A stretch of DNA of 64,000 nucleotides from Candidatus Promineofilum glycogenicum. GTDB lineage: Bacteria; Chloroflexota; Anaerolineae; Promineifilales; Promineifilaceae. Positions 37,882 to 47,299 of this stretch are shown here, piece after piece. Made by a program: the position numbers and the translations under genes. The notes below the pieces were generated by a model. It searched no databases. It was not told the DNA's origin and saw nothing but the letters and a program-made list of their open reading frames with translations. Positions within the stretch are counted from its first letter, which is position 1; every line of letters begins with the position of its first letter. The stretch is taken from positions 1 through 64,000 of the forward strand of contig JADJHJ010000014.1 in the NCBI GenBank assembly GCA_016707605.1, in the 5' to 3' direction.

Positions 37882-38107
37882 TAATCCGCAGATTTAGTAG
37901 ATTGGGCAGATTATTCGGAAAGCTCCCACCGGATGCGTGTCATTGCGACACGCCGGCGGGAGCAGATAGGCTGCGACAGTGGGCATTATACGCGGCGCAG
38001 ATATGCGTTGTGATAGAGGGGTATCAGAGAAATATAAGAAAGAAGGGGCCAGGTTCAGGAGCCAGGGGCAGGGAAGAGGCTCTTCCCGGCCCCTAACCTG
38101 GCCCCTT
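37882..38107. repeat. Two palindromic repeats upstream of lon
   Basis: 37882-37920 holds a partial copy of the ATCCGCAGATT/GGGCAGATT family found complete at 38861. A second palindrome has 13-bp arms AAGGGGCCAGGTT (38043-38055) and its complement (38095-38107), with more complementarity inside. It ends 4 bases before the cysE stop codon. No gene is seen in 37850-38111. Confidence 0.8.
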
Positions 38108-38111
38108 TCTT

Positions 38112-38840
38112 CTAGATGTGCGCCGCATAGCTATCCTCCCCGTCCAGCATCCCCTCCCACTGCTCGCTGCGCTGGGTGGCCAGCTCTTGCTCGACGGCGC
38201 GCAGGCGGGTGCTCAACTCGGCCAGCATCTCCATCGTGATGTCGGGGGTGATGTTGTGGTGCAGGTCCATATCTTCGTGGCCGGGGAGCGACGGCAGGGT
38301 GGGCAGCGGCGCCGGCGGCTGGACGGCGCTGCGCGGCCGGGCGCGGCCGGGCACGCCGACGACCACCGAGCCGGGCGGCACGTCCTTGACGACGACGGCG
38401 TTGGAGCCGATGCGCGAGTGCGCGCCGATGCGGATGGGGCCGAGGATTTGCGCCCCCGCGCCGACGACGACGTGGTCTTCCAGCGTCGGGTGGCGCTTGG
38501 CCTTGATCAGGTCCACGCCGCCCAGGGTCACGTTGTGGTAGAGCAGGACGTTGTCGCCGATCTCGGCCGTCTCGCCGATGACCGTGCCCATGCCGTGGTC
38601 GATGACCAGGCAGCGGCCGATGCGCGCGCCGGGGTGGATTTCGATGCCGGTGAAGAAGCGGCCGAACTGCGACACCATGCGCCCCAGGAAGTAGAGCCGC
38701 CGCCGCCACAACCGGTGGGCCAGGCGGTGGAACCACAGGGCGTGCAGGCCGGGGTAGGCCAGCAGAATCTCCAGCCGCGACCGCGCCGCCGGGTCGTTGT
38801 CCATGAACGCCTGTATGTCGCGCCGCAGTGTCGTGAACAT
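38112..38840 (-). CDS. cysE: Serine O-acetyltransferase
   Basis: 242 residues. Short N-terminal helical region, then left-handed beta-helix hexapeptides: GIEIHPGARIGRCLVIDHGMG, VIGETAEIGDNVLLYHNVTLGG, KRHPTLEDHVVVGAGAQILG, IRIGAHSRIGSNAVV. The catalytic His lies in DHGMG. Makes O-acetylserine from serine and acetyl-CoA for the neighbouring cysK. The short N-terminus and extra 45-residue C-terminal helix resemble the EpsC/short cysE class. It follows cysK in the same operon direction, with a palindrome between. Confidence 0.96.
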   Translation of the reverse strand: MFTTLRRDIQAFMDNDPAARSRLEILLAYPGLHALWFHRLAHRLWRRRLYFLGRMVSQFGRFFTGIEIHPGARIGRCLVIDHGMGTVIGETAEIGDNVLLYHNVTLGGVDLIKAKRHPTLEDHVVVGAGAQILGPIRIGAHSRIGSNAVVVKDVPPGSVVVGVPGRARPRSAVQPPAPLPTLPSLPGHEDMDLHHNITPDITMEMLAELSTRLRAVEQELATQRSEQWEGMLDGEDSYAAHI

Positions 38841-38860
38841 GGTTCTTGCCTCGGAATATT

Positions 38861-38941
38861 GATCCGCAGATTGGGCAGATTCGGCAGATTTAGGTGCAAA
38901 GCTCTTCTGGCAATCTGCCTAATCTGCCCAATCTGCGGATC
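38861..38941. repeat. 29-bp-arm palindrome between cysK and cysE
   Basis: Arms GATCCGCAGATTGGGCAGAT (38861-38880) extended by GGCAGATT, against 38912-38941, with one mismatch. It sits 7 bases before the cysK stop, in the gap between two genes read from right to left. Confidence 0.92.
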
Positions 38942-38948
38942 ATTCCTC

Positions 38949-39884
38949 TTAACCTTCTCGCAAGTCAGCGTAGAGGACGGTGCTCAAGTAGCGCTCGCCG
39001 TTCGACGGGATGACGACGACGATGAGCTTGCCGGCGTTCTCTGGCCGCTGGGCCACCTGCCGCGCGGCGTGGACGGCCGCGCCGGAGGAGATGCCCACCA
39101 GAATCCCCTCTTCGACGCCGACGCGCCGGGCCATGCTGATGGCCTCGTCGTTGGTCACGCGGATGACCTCATCCATGATGCCCGTGTTCAGCACCGCCGG
39201 CACAAAGCCCGCGCCGATGCCCTGAATCTTGTGCGCCCCCGGCTGGCCACCGGACAGCACCGGCGAGTCGGCCGGCTCGACGGCGATGGCCTGGAACGAC
39301 GGCTTGCGCGCCTTGATGACCTCGGCCACGCCGGTGATCGTCCCACCTGTGCCCACCCCGGCGATGAGGATGTCCACCTGGCCGTCGGTGTCGCGCCAGA
39401 TCTCCTCGGCCGTCGTGTGGCGGTGGATCTCCGGGTTGGCCGGGTTCTGGAACTGCTGGGGGATGAAGTAGCGCGAGTCGGCGGCGGCCATCTCCTCGGC
39501 TTTGGCGATGGCGGCGCGCATCCCCTGCGCGCCGGGGGTCAGCACCAGTTCCGCGCCATAGGCCCGCAGCAGCAGGCGGCGCTCCATGCTCATCGTGTCG
39601 GGCATGATCAGCGTCAGCGGGTAGCCCTTGGCGGCGCAGACGAAGGCCAGGGCGATGCCGGTGTTGCCGCTGGTCGGCTCCAGGATGATCGTGTCGGGGC
39701 CGAGGCGGCCGTCGCGCTCGGCGGCCTCGATCATGCTGACGCCGATGCGGTCCTTGACGCTCGACGCCGGGTTGAAGAACTCCAGCTTGGCCACCACCTG
39801 GCCCGCCGCGCCGTCGGTCACGCGGTTCAATTGCACCAACGGCGTGTTGCCGATGAGTTCGGTTACATTCGAAGCAATTCGCAT
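38949..39884 (-). CDS. cysK: Cysteine synthase A
   Basis: 311 residues, fold-type II PLP enzyme. PLP Lys44 in SSVKDR, substrate loop TSGNTG at 71-76, phosphate-binding GTGGT, and the C-terminal GISSGAAVHAA. Replaces the acetyl group of O-acetylserine with sulfide. The pair with cysE is the standard final step of assimilatory cysteine synthesis. ATG at 39884. Confidence 0.98.
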   Translation of the reverse strand: MRIASNVTELIGNTPLVQLNRVTDGAAGQVVAKLEFFNPASSVKDRIGVSMIEAAERDGRLGPDTIILEPTSGNTGIALAFVCAAKGYPLTLIMPDTMSMERRLLLRAYGAELVLTPGAQGMRAAIAKAEEMAAADSRYFIPQQFQNPANPEIHRHTTAEEIWRDTDGQVDILIAGVGTGGTITGVAEVIKARKPSFQAIAVEPADSPVLSGGQPGAHKIQGIGAGFVPAVLNTGIMDEVIRVTNDEAISMARRVGVEEGILVGISSGAAVHAARQVAQRPENAGKLIVVVIPSNGERYLSTVLYADLREG

Positions 39885-39910
39885 GATGAATTCTCTCCTT
39901 GCATGGGGTT

Positions 39911-39979
39911 AAGAGGGACGCGGAGGAAGAAATAGCATTTCTTCCTCCGCGTTTCTCCGCTTCTCTCCGCGTCCCTCTT
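39911..39979. repeat. Nested palindrome
   Basis: Outer arms 39911-39925 (AAGAGGGACGCGGAG) and 39965-39979 are perfect complements. Inner arms 39921-39933 and 39937-39949 (CGGAGGAAGAAAT) also match perfectly. The element can form two alternative stems. Confidence 0.9.
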
Positions 39980-40042
39980 CATGACTCTCAACCGAGAGTC
40001 TAGCGCAATATCGGCCGGGGACACCACGTGTTTTGGCGTTCC

Positions 40043-40735
40043 TTAACCTGTCCGGGCCGCCAGGCGAGTCTGCACCGCTTCGCTGGTCAACTCGCGCCGG
40101 GCGTCGCGGCCGTTCCAGCGCGCTGCCGGCGACGGCTGGGCGATGAGCCGTTCGGCCGCGGCAATGGCCGCCACGTTCAGCGCCGCATTGCGCTTGCCGA
40201 TGTCGCGCAACGCCCAGTTGATCGCCTTTTTGACGAAGTTGCGCCCGTCGGCCGCCTCGCGCTCGATGATGGGCAGGCAGGCCAGCAGCGCCGCGTCGCT
40301 CGTCTTCTGGTCGCGGTGGGCCAGGTCGGCCATCAGCACGAAGCCGGCGCGCTTGACGAACTCCTCCGGCCGGGCGCTCCACGCCAGCGCCTTGGCGTAG
40401 GCGAAGGGCGTGTGGGCGAACAGGTTGCCGCAGGCCTGATCGCACACCTCCCAACTGTCGAAGTCGGCCGCCCAGGTCTCCATCTGCGCCTCGTCCACCC
40501 ACTGTGGCCGGTCGACCATCGTCGCCAGCACGCGCGTCTCGCGGCTGGGGTAGGCCCACAGGCGCAGCGCCAGATCATGGTCGCGCCCCGCCTCTTTGGC
40601 CAGCGCCCGCAGAATGGGAACCTTGACGCCGAACACCTCCGCGCCAACGATGCCGTAGCGGGCCATGCCGGCCACGGCGTCGGCGTCGCGCCCGGCGCGC
40701 AGGCGGTCGAGTATCTCATCATAGGTCAATGCCAT
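40043..40735 (-). CDS. DNA alkylation repair protein (AlkD-like HEAT-repeat family)
   Basis: 230 residues from the ATG at 40735, which has GGAG 8 bases upstream; the longer frame is less likely. All-helical, ALK/HEAT-like: RYGIVGAEVFGVKVPILRALAKEAG, WVDEAQMETWAADFDSWEVCDQAC, FVKRAGFVLMADLAHRD, NFVKKAINWALRDIGKRNA. The WALRDIGKRN segment and the Asp near DSWEVCDQ are shared with the AlkD-type glycosylases. It may release alkylated bases, although many family members are uncharacterised. Confidence 0.9.
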   Translation of the reverse strand: MALTYDEILDRLRAGRDADAVAGMARYGIVGAEVFGVKVPILRALAKEAGRDHDLALRLWAYPSRETRVLATMVDRPQWVDEAQMETWAADFDSWEVCDQACGNLFAHTPFAYAKALAWSARPEEFVKRAGFVLMADLAHRDQKTSDAALLACLPIIEREAADGRNFVKKAINWALRDIGKRNAALNVAAIAAAERLIAQPSPAARWNGRDARRELTSEAVQTRLAARTG

Positions 40736-40829
40736 TGCCGTTTTCTCCGTTTGGGCGGACAATTCGCCCAGCATCTAACCGGGATTCTACGGGGGAGAAC
40801 GGCAGGATGAAAGGGGTTGTGGGAACCAA

Positions 40830-42795
40830 ATGCGCCGGATAAGCCTTCTGCTGTGCGTCGTCTGTTTGTTCACGGCTGCCGCCCAGGCCACTGACCTGTC
40901 CATCGGGGTCATCCAGGGCACGGGCAGCGAGTCGCCCTACCTCAACCGCTTCGTCAACTTTCGCGGCGTGGTCGTCGGCCGCTACGAAGACCAGAACACG
41001 CGCGGCGATGTCTACTACACCCTCTTCGTTCAGGACGTGCCCAATGCCACCGACGGCGACCCGGCCACGTCCGATGCCATCGCCGTCTTCCTGGGCCGCG
41101 AGTCGCGGCCGACGTGGCCCTCGGTGACGTGGTGCGCGTCGGCGGCAAGGTGACGGAGTTCTACGGCCTGACGGAGATCGACGACCGCGGGCTGACGGTC
41201 ACGGTCGCAGACAGCGGCCCGCTGCCCGCGCCGGTCGCCCTCGACCCGCCGGCCGACATCGTGGCGGCGGCCACCTACTTCGAGGCGCTGGAAGGGATGC
41301 GCGTCGCCTTCGCCGCCGAGGTCGTCGTCGCCGGGCCGACACACGAGGGGTGCGGTTTCGCCGTCGTCGACGCCGCCGCCGCGGCCGACCTGCCCATTCT
41401 GCGCCGCGCCGACGACGACCCGACCGGCCGCGCCGTGCCCGTCCTCTACCCCAGCGACCTCGACTGCGCCGACATTCCCCAATTGATGACCGGCGACCGG
41501 CTGCGCAGCCTGGCCGGGGCGCTGACCTACAACTTCGACCAGTTCAAGATCGTCATCGACGGCGTCGATGGGCTGGCGATAGAGCAGGACGGCCCACCCG
41601 CTTCCCCGCCGGCTTTGCCCGATGTAGCCCTGCCACAGATCACCGTCGCCACCCTCAACGCCGAGGACTATTTCGACACTACGCGCGACACAACCGAAGA
41701 AGGCGAGCCGGTGCTGACCGCCGACGAGTTGGCCGCACGCCAGGCCAAGTTCGTCCACCTCATCGCCCAGCCGTTACGCTGCCCAACGCTGCTGGCCCTG
41801 CAAGAGGTAGAGCACGAGGCGCTGCTGCTAGACCTGGCCGCGGCACTGGCCGAACCATGCGGCTTCACCTACACCGTCAGCCACCGCGAGACACCCGACG
41901 CGCGCGGTATCGACAACGCCCTGTTGAGCGACCCGCGCCGCGTGCGCGTTGAAGACGTGACCCTGCGCCAGAGCTGTTCGCCCGCGCCGACGGCCGTCAC
42001 CGACCCGACCATTGCCTGCTCGGCCGGGCAACAACCGCTCTTCGGCCGCCCGCCCCTGCAAGTCGAGGCGCGCATTGACGGCCGGCCGTTCACGCTTTAT
42101 GTCAATCACTTTAAATCGAAGCGCGACGGCGAGATCGACACCGACCTGGAGCGCATCCAGCAGGCGGTCTTCCTCAACGGGCTGGCCGCCGAACGGCTGG
42201 CGGCCGACCCGCAGGCCCGGCTCATCGCCCTGGGCGACTTCAACGACACCGAGCTTTCGCCCGCGCTGGCCCTGCTGACCGACCCGGCGCAGGGCGGCCG
42301 CTTCGTCCACGCCCTGAGCGCCATCCCGGCTGAGCAGCGCTACAGCTACAACTTCGGCGGCGTCAGCGAACTCATCGACGCCATCCTGCTCTCCCCGGCG
42401 CTGGCCGAGGAAGCGACTTACGCCACCATCATCCACACCAACACCGATTTTCCTTCCGGCTGGCGGCTGGATACGTCGGCGGCGCGTCAGCCTTACCGGG
42501 CCAGTGACCATGACGCGGCCGTCGTCGTCCTCGGCCGCGCCCCGGCCGCACCCACGCCGCAGCCCACGCCGGCAACGCCCGCCCGACCGCCATGCCGACC
42601 GCCACACCTGTGCCCGCCACCCTGGCAGCCACAGCTACCGCCACGCCCCTACCCATCCTCCCGACCGGCACGCCTGCGGCCGCCGCACCCACGACGCCCG
42701 CCCTGGGCAACGGCCGCGCCTGGGTGCTGGGAGTGGCCGCCGTCGCCCTCGTCGTCGCCGGCGGCCTGCTGGCCCGGCGGCTGGCCCATCGTTGA
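40830..42795 (+). CDS. Secreted, C-terminally anchored endonuclease/exonuclease/phosphatase (ExeM/NucH-like), two frameshifts
   Basis: About 655 residues when joined across shifts near 41108 and 42583. Signal peptide to ATD; then an OB-like domain (VNFRGVVVGRYEDQNTRGDVYY ... VVRVGGKVTEFYG). The catalytic EEP domain has TVATLNAEDYFD, LALQEVE (metal Glu), YVNHFKSKRDGE (His/Lys), LGDFNDTE, and the final YRASDHDAAVV with Asp-His. A Pro/Thr linker (second frame) and one TM helix (LGVAAVALVVAGGLLARRL) anchor it. Extracellular DNA degradation for nutrients or biofilm turnover is the usual role. Both joins restore open, family-like sequence. Confidence 0.88.
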
Positions 42796-42852
42796 GCTTT
42801 TTACGTTTCCTGAATGGCGCGTGGCGCGAGGCGAGGTAGCATAGACGGCAAG

Positions 42853-43248
42853 ATGAACCGGAGCGCGGACGACGAAAACAGCGGGCCAGTGGATGCTAAT
42901 GTGCTGCGGCGGCTCTTGCAGCACGTGCCGTTGACCGTCACCCAGACGGTGCTGGTGACGCGCGGGCCGCAGGTGCTGGCCGCGCGCGGCGCGCTGAAGC
43001 CGGTCGAGGCGGCCGACGTGGCCGTCTACGTGGCCGAGGGCTGGCGCGACACGGCACAGACGTTGCGCATCCAGTTCATGCCCCTGCCCCTCGCGCCCGA
43101 TGCCCGGCTGCTGCTGACCTATCCCCTGCGTGGCGGCTATCAGTTGACCCTGGTCGACGCCGAAAGCGCGCCGCTGGAGCAACTGCGGCGGCTGGGCGGG
43201 CAACTGCTGACGGTGCTGGCAGCGGCGGGATGGGGCGATAAGAAATAG
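42853..43248 (+). CDS. Small protein of unknown function, weakly roadblock/LC7-like
   Basis: 131 residues from the ATG at 42853. Predicted order alpha, beta, beta, alpha, beta, beta, alpha: NVLRRLLQHVPLTVTQTVLVTRGP, LAARGALKPVEAADVAVYVAEG, RLLLTYPLRGGYQLTLVDAE, LEQLRRLGGQLLTVLAAAG. This order resembles roadblock/LC7 proteins that regulate small GTPases, but no partner GTPase is adjacent. The stop codon falls at the edge of a palindromic repeat. Low confidence on function, fair confidence that it is a gene. Confidence 0.6.
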   Translation: MNRSADDENSGPVDANVLRRLLQHVPLTVTQTVLVTRGPQVLAARGALKPVEAADVAVYVAEGWRDTAQTLRIQFMPLPLAPDARLLLTYPLRGGYQLTLVDAESAPLEQLRRLGGQLLTVLAAAGWGDKK

Positions 43249-43345
43249 AACGCGGATGACGCGGATTTTCGCGGATGAACGCGGCCAGAATTCCTTTCTT
43301 ATCCGTGCTCATCAGTGAAATCCACGTCATCCGTGTTCCATTCTT
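43241..43345. repeat. Imperfect palindrome between a CDS and the tRNA
   Basis: Arms at about 43247-43268 (GAACGCGGATGACGCGGATT) and 43318-43342 are near-complements with a few G:T-type changes. The left arm overlaps the stop codon of the preceding gene. Confidence 0.75.
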
Positions 43346-43427
43346 CCTACCCCGGCGCGTTTGCTTATGGCCCCATGGGCTGGTAAAATACGTTTCGCGT
43401 CGGACATGAGCTATCATGTTCGGTCGC

Positions 43428-43500
43428 GCCTCCGTAGCTCAATTGGCAGAGCAGGGCACTCTTAATGCCGAGGTTTTCGGTTCGAGTCCGAACGGGGGCA
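43428..43500 (+). tRNA. tRNA-Lys(CTT)
   Basis: 73 nt. Acceptor GCCTCCG pairs with CGGGGGC (43493-43499), discriminator A, CCA not encoded. D-arm GCTC...GAGC, anticodon loop CTCTTAA with anticodon CTT, T-arm TTCGG-TTCGAGT-CCGAA. The top pair of the anticodon stem (27:43) is G:G as printed, a mismatch worth checking. A terminator hairpin follows 8 bases later. Confidence 0.96.
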
Positions 43501-43508
43501 CCTGAAGA

Positions 43509-43540
43509 GGCTGTATCAATCGAGTTGATACAGCCTTTTT
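43509..43540 (+). terminator. Terminator after tRNA-Lys
   Basis: GGCTGTATCAA (43509-43519) and TTGATACAGCC (43525-43535) are perfect complements, followed by TTTTT. Confidence 0.9.
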
Positions 43541-43573
43541 GCTTTCAAGTGTGACCTAAATGGGAGCCAGGTG

Positions 43574-44008
43574 ATGGCGCGGAAGCAGTGCGTGGCCTGT
43601 GGCGAGTTCAAGAACGAGACCGAGTTTCCCTGGTGGAGTGAAACCGAGGGACGTCGTCGCGGAACCTGCCGGGCTTGCAAGAGCCAGCAGCAGAAGAAAT
43701 GGTACTCCAAGAAGCGGGAGACCCATATTGCCAACGTCAAAAGCAATATTGAGCAAGCCAGAACAGAGGCGCACCAGTTAGTCCGCAACTATCTTTCCAC
43801 CCATCCCTGCATTGATTGTGGCGAGGCGAATCCGATTGTTCTGGAGTTCGATCACGTAAGGGGCCAGAAGAGACTAACAATCAGCCAATTGTGCGCCAGA
43901 GGCTATACGATTGAGGTTATCGCGGTTGAGATCGATAAGTGCGTGGTCAGGTGCGGCAATTGCCACCGCCGAAAGACAAGTGCGGAGAAGGGCTGGTTCA
44001 GGCTATGA
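43574..44008 (+). CDS. HNH-type zinc-finger protein, copy 1
   Basis: 144 residues from the ATG at 43574 with GGGAG 7 bases upstream. N-terminal CVACGEFK ... CRACKS zinc ribbon, a basic helix, then HPCIDCGEANPIVLEFDHVRG and VRCGNCHRRKTS. The DH, N and H residues with four cysteines follow the HNH endonuclease layout common in phage and mobile DNA. It probably nicks or cuts DNA. A close homologue overlaps its end by four bases. Lower GC and position just after a tRNA suggest acquired DNA. Confidence 0.85.
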   Translation: MARKQCVACGEFKNETEFPWWSETEGRRRGTCRACKSQQQKKWYSKKRETHIANVKSNIEQARTEAHQLVRNYLSTHPCIDCGEANPIVLEFDHVRGQKRLTISQLCARGYTIEVIAVEIDKCVVRCGNCHRRKTSAEKGWFRL

Positions 44009-44436
44009 AGCAATGTAGCCGCTGTCGGCAGTTAAAAGATGAGGAGGAGTTTGCCTGGGAAAATAAGCCACTAGGCAGAAGGCAGAACTACTGTCGCGAC
44101 TGTCATCGCGAAGTCGACCGCGCCCGCTACGAAAAAAGAGATTCCCTGCAAAAAGCGCTGAACACAGAAAGAAACAAGACCCGTATAGCCACTGCGAAGC
44201 TATTCGTCTGGAACTATCTACAAGAGCATCCTTGCGTTGATTGCGGAGAGAACGATCCAGTGGTTCTTGAATTCGATCATATTGATCCCCGACAGAAAAA
44301 ACTGAATGTATCCGAAATGGTAGGATGGGGATATTCTCTTGAGGCCATCCAACGGGAGATAACTCTCTGCGAAGTCCGCTGCGTCAATTGCCATCGGATC
44401 AAGACCTATCGGGAGAGGGGTTGGCAGACCCGCTAA
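44005..44436 (+). CDS. HNH-type zinc-finger protein, copy 2
   Basis: 143 residues. Starts inside the stop codon region of copy 1 (ATGA overlap), so the two are co-translated. Same layout: CSRCRQLKDEEEF ... CRDCHRE, then HPCVDCGENDPVVLEFDHIDP and CEVRCVNCHRIKT. The two copies share about half of their residues, indicating an old tandem duplication. Two different nucleases or a heterodimer are possible; neither has a known function. Confidence 0.83.
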   Translation: MKQCSRCRQLKDEEEFAWENKPLGRRQNYCRDCHREVDRARYEKRDSLQKALNTERNKTRIATAKLFVWNYLQEHPCVDCGENDPVVLEFDHIDPRQKKLNVSEMVGWGYSLEAIQREITLCEVRCVNCHRIKTYRERGWQTR

Positions 44437-44585
44437 GGGGAGCACGCGACTCCCTCTTTGCTTTCCACCCCCCGCCCATCCATGCTAAACTTCCCTCATC
44501 GCCCCGCGCCGCGCCGGACGGCCGCGCCGGGGCCGCGGACATAACCCTAATCCACATCTTCGCCGCCCAACCAACGGAGCAACCC

Positions 44586-47078
44586 ATGACTGACACCCTT
44601 ACCCTCGATCCAGCCGCCATCGAGACTCACATTGACGCCCTCGTCCAGTCCATGACCCTCGAAGAGCAGGTCTCGCTGCTGTCCGGGGCCGACTTCTGGA
44701 CGACCGTGCCCGTCGAGCGCGTCGGCGTGCCGGCCATCAAGGTCAGCGACGGCCCCAACGGCGCGCGCGGCGGCGGGTCGCTGGTCGGCGGCGTGGCCGC
44801 CGCCGCCTTCCCGGTGGGCATCTCGCTGGCCTCTTCCTGGAACACGCCGCTGGTCGAGGAAGTCGGCCAGGCGTTGGCCGAAGAGGCGCTGTCGAAGGGG
44901 GCGCGTGTGCTGCTGGCCCCGACGGTCAACATTCACCGCTCGCCGCTCAACGGCCGCAACTTCGAGTGCTACTCCGAAGACCCCTACCTGTCGGCCCGCC
45001 TGGTCGTGGCCTACGTCCGCGGCTTGCAAAGCCAGGGCGTCAGCGCGACGGTCAAGCACTACGTCGGCAACGACTCCGAGTTCGAGCGCAACAGCATCAG
45101 CTCCGACATCGGCGAGCGCGCCCTGCGCGAAATCTACCTCGTGCCGTTCGAGGCCGCGGTCAGAGAGGCAGGGACGTGGGCGCTGATGTCGTCCTATAAC
45201 AAGGTCAACGGCACCTACGTCAGCCAGAACCCCCGCCTGTTGCGCGACATCCTGAAGGGGGAATGGGGCTTCGACGGCCTGGTCATGTCCGACTGGACGG
45301 GAACCTACAGCATGGTCGAAGCGGCCAACGCCGGCCTCGACCTGGAGATGCCCGGCCCGACCTGGCTGCGCGGGCCGCGCCTGGTGGAGGCGGTGCGCGA
45401 CGGCCGCGTGGACGCCGCGGCCGTGGCCGACAGCGCCCGCCGCCTGCTGCGCCTCATCGCCCGCGTCGGCGCGTTCGACGACCCGACCATCCCCGACGAG
45501 CAGGCCATCGACCGGCCCGAACACCGCGCCCTCATCCGCCGCGCCGGGGCCGAGGGCATTGTCTTGCTGAAGAACGACGGCTTGCTGCCACTGGCCCTGA
45601 GCGCCGGCCGGCGCGTGGCCCTCATCGGCCCCAACGCGCAGACGGCGCAGATCATGGGCGGCGGCAGCGCCCAGGTGAACGCCCACTACCGCATCACGCC
45701 GCTGGAAGGGCTGTTGGCCCAGGCCGGCGCGGCCGAGATCGGCTGCGACACCGGCTGCGTCAACTACAAGCAGTTACCCCTATTGGATGGGCCGATCACC
45801 GTGGAGTACTTCAACTCGACCGACCTCTCCGGCGAAGTCGTCGCCCGGCAGGAAATTGCCCAGGGCGAGTTGATGTACTTCCTGGATGTGATGCCCGGCG
45901 TCAACGCCTGGGAGTTCAGCGCCCGCTTGTCGGCGCGGGTGACGCCCGACGCCGACGGCGAGCACCACTTCAGCCTGGCCAGCGCCGGGCTGAGCCGTCT
46001 ATTCGTGGACGACGCCCTGCTCGTTGACAACTGGACGAACTGGCAGAAGGGGGATACCTACTTCGGCTTCGGCAGCAACGCCGTCGCCGGGGCCATCGAT
46101 CTGCAAGCCGGGCGCGCCACTAACGTGCGCGTCGAGTACGCCTACACGGGCGCCGGCGGGCTGGGCATGAAGGCCCTGCGCATCGGCCTGGCCCGGCCGC
46201 TGGGCGACGAGGCGCTCGAGTCGGCCGTGCTGGCCGCCGCCCAGGCCGACGTGGCCGTGCTGTTCGTCGGCCTGACCGGCGAGTGGGACAGCGAGGGCAA
46301 CGACCGGCCGCACATGGACCTGGTCGGGCGGCAGAACGAACTGATCGCGCGCGTGGCCGCGGCCAACCCCAACACCATCGTCGTGCTGCAAACGGGCGGC
46401 CCGGTGGCCATGCCCTGGCTGGATCAGGTCGGCGCGGTGGTGCAGGCCTGGTACCCCGGCCAGGAGTGCGGCAACAGCATCGCCGACGTGCTGACCGGCC
46501 GCGTCAACCCCGCCGGCCGCCTGCCGCAGACCTTCCCCGTGCGGCTGGAGGACAACCCGGCTTACGTCAACTACCCCGGCGAAAACGGCCACGTCCTCTA
46601 CGGTGAGGGCATCTTTGTCGGCTACCGCTACTACGACAAGAAGCGCGTCGCCCCGCTCTTCCCGTTCGGCCACGGCCTGTCATACACGACCTTCGCCTAC
46701 GACAGCCTGCGCCTCAGCGCCGACACGCTGGCCCCCGGCGAGACGCTGACGGTGTCGGTTGACGTGACCAACACCGGCGACCGCGCCGGGCAAGAGGTGG
46801 TGCAACTCTACGTGCGCGACCCGCGCGCGGCGCTGGCCCGGCCGGAGAAGGAGCTGAAGGGCTTCGCCAAGGTGGCGCTGGAACCAGGCGAGACGCAGAC
46901 GGTGACACTATCGCTCGACATGCGCGCCCTGGCCTACTACGACGACGCCCGGGCGGCCTGGGTGGCCGAGGCGGGCGAGTTCGAGGCGCTAGTCGGCGCG
47001 TCGTCGGCCGACATCCGCGCTCGCGCCGGCTTCACGCTGAGCGCCGAGTGGGTTGAGCCGACCGGGCCGGCCAGGTAG
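44586..47078 (+). CDS. Beta-glucosidase-type glycoside hydrolase family 3, with PA14 insertion
   Basis: 830 residues from the ATG at 44586; earlier in-frame starts lie in the gap after the HNH genes. The GH3 TIM barrel shows KVSDGPNGARG, KHYVGNDSEFERN and nucleophile D236 in LVMSDWTGTYS. The second domain is interrupted by a PA14 domain (about 400-540: VEYFNSTDLSGEVVARQEI) and resumes at VLFVGLTGEWDSEGNDRP. C-terminal Fn3-like domain ends the chain. No signal peptide, so probably cytoplasmic. Hydrolyses oligosaccharide beta-glucosides; the exact linkage is unknown. Confidence 0.95.
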   Translation: MTDTLTLDPAAIETHIDALVQSMTLEEQVSLLSGADFWTTVPVERVGVPAIKVSDGPNGARGGGSLVGGVAAAAFPVGISLASSWNTPLVEEVGQALAEEALSKGARVLLAPTVNIHRSPLNGRNFECYSEDPYLSARLVVAYVRGLQSQGVSATVKHYVGNDSEFERNSISSDIGERALREIYLVPFEAAVREAGTWALMSSYNKVNGTYVSQNPRLLRDILKGEWGFDGLVMSDWTGTYSMVEAANAGLDLEMPGPTWLRGPRLVEAVRDGRVDAAAVADSARRLLRLIARVGAFDDPTIPDEQAIDRPEHRALIRRAGAEGIVLLKNDGLLPLALSAGRRVALIGPNAQTAQIMGGGSAQVNAHYRITPLEGLLAQAGAAEIGCDTGCVNYKQLPLLDGPITVEYFNSTDLSGEVVARQEIAQGELMYFLDVMPGVNAWEFSARLSARVTPDADGEHHFSLASAGLSRLFVDDALLVDNWTNWQKGDTYFGFGSNAVAGAIDLQAGRATNVRVEYAYTGAGGLGMKALRIGLARPLGDEALESAVLAAAQADVAVLFVGLTGEWDSEGNDRPHMDLVGRQNELIARVAAANPNTIVVLQTGGPVAMPWLDQVGAVVQAWYPGQECGNSIADVLTGRVNPAGRLPQTFPVRLEDNPAYVNYPGENGHVLYGEGIFVGYRYYDKKRVAPLFPFGHGLSYTTFAYDSLRLSADTLAPGETLTVSVDVTNTGDRAGQEVVQLYVRDPRAALARPEKELKGFAKVALEPGETQTVTLSLDMRALAYYDDARAAWVAEAGEFEALVGASSADIRARAGFTLSAEWVEPTGPAR

Positions 47079-47097
47079 CCGGCCGGACAGTGACTAT

Positions 47098-47169
47098 CGA
47101 CCTGACAGGTAGGCGGCCAATCGCACTCCAGCGAAAGATGCCGTTTGTGGCCGCCCACCTGTCAGGTCG
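47098..47169. repeat. 22-bp-arm palindrome after the GH3 gene
   Basis: CGACCTGACAGGT-type arm at 47098-47119 and its complement at 47148-47169, one mismatch. It lies 20 bases after the GH3 stop and may act as terminator; no other feature is seen before the next gene at 47300. Confidence 0.9.
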
Positions 47170-47299
47170 GTGCGCCTGAGGTGACAATCGGAAAGCCCTG
47201 CCCTGCCCGTACCCCCCTTGACATCGGCCGCCGCGTCCCCTACAGTAAGGTTACTTATTGGCTCTCCACCAGGAGTTTTCGGGAGTAAGGAAGGTCAAC

